A stretch of 8,133 bases of DNA. Source: JBHHYR01 sp046757585. GTDB taxonomy: Bacteria; Desulfobacterota; Binatia; HRBIN30. The stretch spans positions 1-8,133 of the forward strand of contig JBHHYR010000182.1 in NCBI GenBank assembly GCA_046757585.1. The letters are read 5' to 3'. The translations under genes were made by a program, and so were the position numbers. Shown here piece after piece: positions 6,108-8,133 of the stretch. The notes under the pieces were generated by a model that was not told the DNA's origin, did no database searches, and saw only the letters and a program-made list of their open reading frames with translations. How positions within the stretch are numbered: the stretch's first letter is position 1; each line of letters begins with the position of its first letter.

Positions 6108-7301
6108 TCACCGTCGGATCAACGCCGGCGCGCGCGTGAGGTCCTTGGTGATGTTCTTCTGGTGTGCCTCCAGTGTACCGCCGCCGATTTCCAGCAGCTT
6201 GGCATCGCGCCACAGCCGTTCCACCACGTAGTCGCCCATGTACCCGTACCCGCCGAGCACCTGGATGGCACGATCCGCAATGGCTTTCGCCGCGCGCGCC
6301 GCGAACAGCTTGGCGGCGTCTGCTTCCACCCGGTTGCCGAACGAGTTCAAATCCAAGCGGCGAGCAACGTCGTACACGTAGCACCGGGCCACCTTGAACT
6401 CGGCGTATGATTCGGCGATGTGCCGCTGAATCTGGCCGTGGGCACGAATCGGCACGCCAAAAGCTTTCCGCTCGTTCGCGTATGTGACCATGACCTCGAG
6501 GCAACGGAGCGCGATTCCCAATGACATTGCCGCGAGGGTCAGCCGTTCGATCTCCAAGTTGCGCATCATGTGCGTGGTGCTCTCGCCTTCGCGGCCGATG
6601 AGGTTATCGATGGGTACCAAGCACTCGTCGAAGATGAGCTCTGCGGTGAGGGAGGCACGCATGCCGAGCTTGTCGTGCAGTGTCTGTCCGAGTGCAAACC
6701 CGGGAAAGCCTTTTTCGACGAGAAACGTGCTGATCCTGTCGTCCGTTTTGGCGTAGACGATGAACACGTCACCTAACGTCTCCTCGTTGATCGCACCGTT
6801 GGTGACGAACATCTTGCGTCCGGTCAGTACGTAGTGATCACCTGTGCGGGTGGCGCGGCTGCGCATGCCGAGGACGTCAGTGCCGGCTTCCGGCTCCGTC
6901 ATGCACATGCCACCGACCCACTGACCTGAAATGACTCGCGGCAACACGCGGGCGCGCTGCGCGGCATTGGCGTTGCGCGCGAAGTTGTTGGCGAATAGGA
7001 TCGCGTGTGCCAGGTAGGCGAGGCAAAATCCCGGATCGGCTTCCGACAGCCTCTCGTGCACCATGACGGCAGCCACGGCGTCCAGCCCGGCGCCGCCGTC
7101 CGGCTCCGGCACCGTGAGGCCCAAGAGCCCCAGTTCTCCCGCCCGCCGGAAGAGCTGCAGATTGAAGCGCTCCTCGCGATTAAACCGTGCCGCTTGGGGT
7201 TCAACCTCGTCGGTGACGAAGGCGCGCAGCGTCTCAGCTAGCAACCGATGCTCGTTCGTCGGCGCGAACACGTCTAGGTCCCGCCACATTGGCTTCGCCA
7301 T
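6108..7301 (-). CDS. Acyl-CoA dehydrogenase family flavoprotein, isovaleryl/long-chain active-site type
   Basis: The 397-residue protein is predicted to be an FAD enzyme that introduces the alpha-beta double bond into an acyl-CoA, passing electrons to electron-transfer flavoprotein. It spans the full three-domain fold: the N-terminal helical part to about 125, the beta domain with MTEPEAGTD (134-142) and GRKMFVTNGA (161-170), and the C-terminal helices with RKAFGVPI (278-285) and QVLGGYGYMGDYVVERLWRDAK (347-368). The usual catalytic Glu of short/medium-chain enzymes (the E of YEGT) is Gly here (EIGGGTLEAHQ, 371-381). Instead E252 in EIERL matches the helix-G Glu of isovaleryl-CoA and long-chain enzymes (Glu254 in the human isovaleryl enzyme). 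A branched-chain or related substrate is therefore plausible but unproven. ATG at 7301 is the chosen start; Met5 (7289) is an alternative and neither has a clear Shine-Dalgarno. The stop is TGA. Confidence 0.88.
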   Translation of the reverse strand: MAKPMWRDLDVFAPTNEHRLLAETLRAFVTDEVEPQAARFNREERFNLQLFRRAGELGLLGLTVPEPDGGAGLDAVAAVMVHERLSEADPGFCLAYLAHAILFANNFARNANAAQRARVLPRVISGQWVGGMCMTEPEAGTDVLGMRSRATRTGDHYVLTGRKMFVTNGAINEETLGDVFIVYAKTDDRISTFLVEKGFPGFALGQTLHDKLGMRASLTAELIFDECLVPIDNLIGREGESTTHMMRNLEIERLTLAAMSLGIALRCLEVMVTYANERKAFGVPIRAHGQIQRHIAESYAEFKVARCYVYDVARRLDLNSFGNRVEADAAKLFAARAAKAIADRAIQVLGGYGYMGDYVVERLWRDAKLLEIGGGTLEAHQKNITKDLTRAPALIRR

Positions 7302-7388
7302 GGCTGCAAGCTACAAGCAGCAAGCCACGAGCTGCAAGGGGTGCAGTTGGAGCTTCTGCTTGCAGCTTGTACCATGTCGCTGGCGTTT
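7302..7388. promoter_or_regulatory. Divergent intergenic region between acyl-CoA dehydrogenase and selC
   Basis: These 87 bases must hold the 5' signals of both the minus-strand acyl-CoA dehydrogenase operon and the plus-strand selC, unless selC is read from elsewhere. A plausible selC promoter is TTGGAG (7347-7352), a 17-base spacer, and TACCAT (7370-7375), which would start transcription a few bases before the tRNA 5' end. The match is only partial. Much of the segment is occupied by an inverted repeat (listed separately), and the candidate boxes overlap its loop and right arm. I see no clear minus-strand promoter. Confidence 0.35.
7305..7371. repeat. Imperfect inverted repeat built of GCAAGC-like units
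   Basis: TACAAGCAGCAAGC (7312-7325) and GCTTGCAGCTTGTA (7358-7371) are reverse complements at 13 of 14 positions, separated by 32 bases. The left side also contains direct copies of a short unit, with TGCAAG at 7305-7310 and again at 7333-7338 around CAAGC words. The composition differs from the flanking genes. Such CAAGCTACAAGC-type intergenic sequence often behaves as a small dispersed repeat in environmental bacterial genomes; only one copy is in this window, so dispersal is inference. Confidence 0.55.
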
Positions 7389-7483
7389 GGAGGAGGATGG
7401 GGCCCGGTGGCCTCCCCGGTCTTCAAAACCGCGTGGGCGGCCGTAAGGTCGCCGGAGGGTTCGACTCCCTTCCTCCTCCGCCA
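7389..7483 (+). tRNA. selC: tRNA-Sec (selenocysteine), anticodon TCA, with encoded CCA
   Basis: This is a selenocysteine tRNA gene, which decodes in-frame UGA with SelB and a SECIS element after SelA/SelD-dependent conversion of the seryl-tRNA. The fold can be read directly. The 8-bp acceptor stem is 7389-7396 with 7472-7479. The 6-bp D stem 7399-7404/7409-7414 contains one G-U pair and closes a CGGT loop. The anticodon loop CTTCAAA is 7421-7427, with TCA at 7423-7425. The 7-bp variable-arm stem 7436-7442/7447-7453 has a GTAA loop, and the 5-bp T stem 7455-7459/7467-7471 holds loop TTCGACT. The discriminator is G7480 and CCA is encoded at 7481-7483. The 8/5 acceptor-T arrangement, tetranucleotide D loop and long variable arm match E. 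coli selC. One anticodon-stem position (C7416 opposite C7432) is unpaired. Confidence 0.96.
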
Positions 7484-7629
7484 ACCTTGCCCGGATTCCA
7501 GCAGCGACTTCGTGGTCCGCTAGCTGCTGATAGGGCGTACATCCACAACCTGCTGCTTGGTGCACGACCTGAAATCCACATCACCACGCAACAACCTGAC
7601 GACCTAGCACTGCGGCTCTCCCGGCACAG
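7484..7629. other. Intergenic region between selC and the dockerin-like gene
   Basis: These 146 bases lie between the 3' ends of selC (plus) and the minus-strand gene from the right edge. I see no gene in them. CAGCAGC (7499-7505) and GCTGCTG (7523-7529) are perfect 7-base complements, with GAC/GTC (7506-7508/7515-7517) able to extend the stem across a bulge. This could be a shared transcript-end hairpin, but it has no T-run on either strand. Confidence 0.4.
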
Positions 7630-8133
7630 TCAGGCCGTTGGACAGCCGGCCAAGCTATTGGTGACGGCAGTGAGAATCTCGTCGACGGTGATCTGCCCAT
7701 CACGATTGGAGTCGCCCACTTCACACTCGGTGATCACGACGTCGCCGAGCACGATGTTTACCATCCGGAGCAACTCATCAACCGTCACCATGCCGTCCCG
7801 GTTGCAGTCACCGGCGCAAGTGATGACGGGTGTTGGGCTACGGGTCTCTGTTGGCGTTACGGTAGGCATTTTCGTCGGGGTCGGAACTTCGGTGCTCGTC
7901 GGCGTCGGCGTGGCGGTTGCGGTGGCTGTTTCCGTTGGACTCTGCGTTGGGGTGAGTGTGGTGGTTGCTGTCGGTGTTACCGTCGCGGTGTCGGTGCTGG
8001 TCGGTGTTGCCGTCTCGGTTGGCGTGCGAGTGGCTGGCGGAGTATCGGTAGGCGTATCCGTGGCTGTCGGCGTGGGGGTTGGTGTGCGGGTAGCCGTCTC
8101 GGTTGGGGTGTGAGTGCCCGTGGGCGTCGAGGT
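7630..8133 (-). CDS. C-terminal part of a secreted-type protein: Thr/Pro-rich linker plus two dockerin-like EF-hand loops (5' end outside window)
   Basis: The minus-strand frame is open from the right edge (8133) to a TGA at 7632-7630, giving 167 codons; a start at 7869 would be internal to the linker and is rejected. The first 105 residues (8133-7819) are a low-complexity linker in which 48 residues are Thr, mostly alternating with Pro, Ala, Glu, Asp or Ser. Two calcium-binding-type loops follow, DCNRDGMVTVDE (7809-7774) and DSNRDGQITVDE (7713-7678), each with the D-x-N-x-D-G-x-x-T-x-x-E pattern and a following helix, as in type I dockerin repeats. Four Cys flank the loops. Such tails are usual on extracellular or surface proteins, where the domain binds calcium and may anchor or mediate assembly. 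The N-terminal functional domain is not visible, so no activity can be named. It converges on selC. Confidence 0.85.
   Translation of the reverse strand, partial: TSTPTGTHTPTETATRTPTPTPTATDTPTDTPPATRTPTETATPTSTDTATVTPTATTTLTPTQSPTETATATATPTPTSTEVPTPTKMPTVTPTETRSPTPVITCAGDCNRDGMVTVDELLRMVNIVLGDVVITECEVGDSNRDGQITVDEILTAVTNSLAGCPTA
7819..8133 (-). repeat. Low-complexity Thr-X coding repeat (TPT/TAT/TET linker)
   Basis: The region is a degenerate 6-base periodicity in which every second codon is usually ACN (Thr), producing TP, TA, TE, TD and TS dipeptides. The plus strand therefore appears as GT-rich DNA and yields a spurious Val/Gly/Ser-rich open frame. The repeat reaches the window edge, so its full length is unknown. 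Repeats of this kind are prone to length changes and assembly errors. Confidence 0.85.

Noticed and set aside
7312..7371. CRISPR-like or tandem repeat array before selC
   Set aside because: There are only two arms in inverted orientation and no regular spacers; it is a short inverted repeat.
7630..7632. TGA at the end of the dockerin-like gene as a selenocysteine codon, given selC next door
   Set aside because: The protein ends naturally after the second EF-hand helix and a GCP-type terminus; the continuing frame shows no family-like sequence and I see no SECIS-like hairpin just after the TGA.
7289..8113. Plus-strand open frame with a Val/Gly/Ser repeat tail
   Set aside because: It runs through selC, and its repeat is the complement of the Thr/Pro linker encoded on the minus strand, where the downstream EF-hand loops make the reading clear.

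Overview
This 8.1-kb window is from a GC-rich bacterial chromosome with closely packed genes and short intergenic gaps. It looks like ordinary housekeeping and accessory chromosome. I see no transposase, integrase, phage gene, CRISPR array or rRNA. The taxon cannot be fixed from the sequence alone. Three traits suggest an environmental, probably Gram-negative lineage of the deltaproteobacterial/Desulfobacterota-Binatota type: a selenocysteine tRNA, a secreted-type protein ending in a Thr/Pro-rich linker plus paired dockerin-like calcium loops, and a plant-type glutamate-cysteine ligase. That placement is inference.

Left half, plus strand (235-5020). A probable operon runs: glutamate-cysteine ligase (first step of glutathione synthesis); S-adenosyl-L-methionine hydrolase (DUF62 family); a multi-pass site-2-protease-family M50 metalloprotease; and a dCMP/cytidine-type deaminase. 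The last two junctions are 4-base ATGA overlaps, which implies translational coupling. A zinc-dependent alcohol dehydrogenase follows after a 65-base gap and may belong to the same unit. The first 234 bases hold a perfect 11-bp-arm palindrome, possibly the end of an upstream transcript, and a weak candidate promoter for the ligase.

Right half, minus strand (5036-7301). A two-gene unit, read right to left, consists of an acyl-CoA dehydrogenase of the isovaleryl/long-chain active-site type and, 7 bases downstream, a DUF882/peptidase M15-like zinc protein with an uncharacterised C-terminal domain. It converges on the alcohol dehydrogenase with only 15 bases between the stop codons.

Far right. 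Upstream of the acyl-CoA dehydrogenase, and divergent from it, is a tRNA-Sec gene (selC, anticodon TCA) with the 8-bp acceptor stem, 6-bp D stem, long variable arm and encoded CCA expected for selenocysteine tRNA. The short gap in front of it is filled by an imperfect inverted repeat built of GCAAGC-like units. Beyond selC, a minus-strand gene enters from the right edge; only its C-terminal 167 codons are visible (Thr/Pro-rich linker followed by two EF-hand/dockerin-like loops).

The most informative item is selC: the organism very probably makes selenoproteins, so TGA codons elsewhere in its genome need care. None of the genes fully in view appears to use TGA as selenocysteine. I found no convincing undescribed multi-gene system. 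The leads most worth following are the glutathione/SAM-hydrolase/S2P/deaminase gene grouping, the selC-adjacent repeat, the extra domain on the M15-like protein, and the atypical motif in the ligase.
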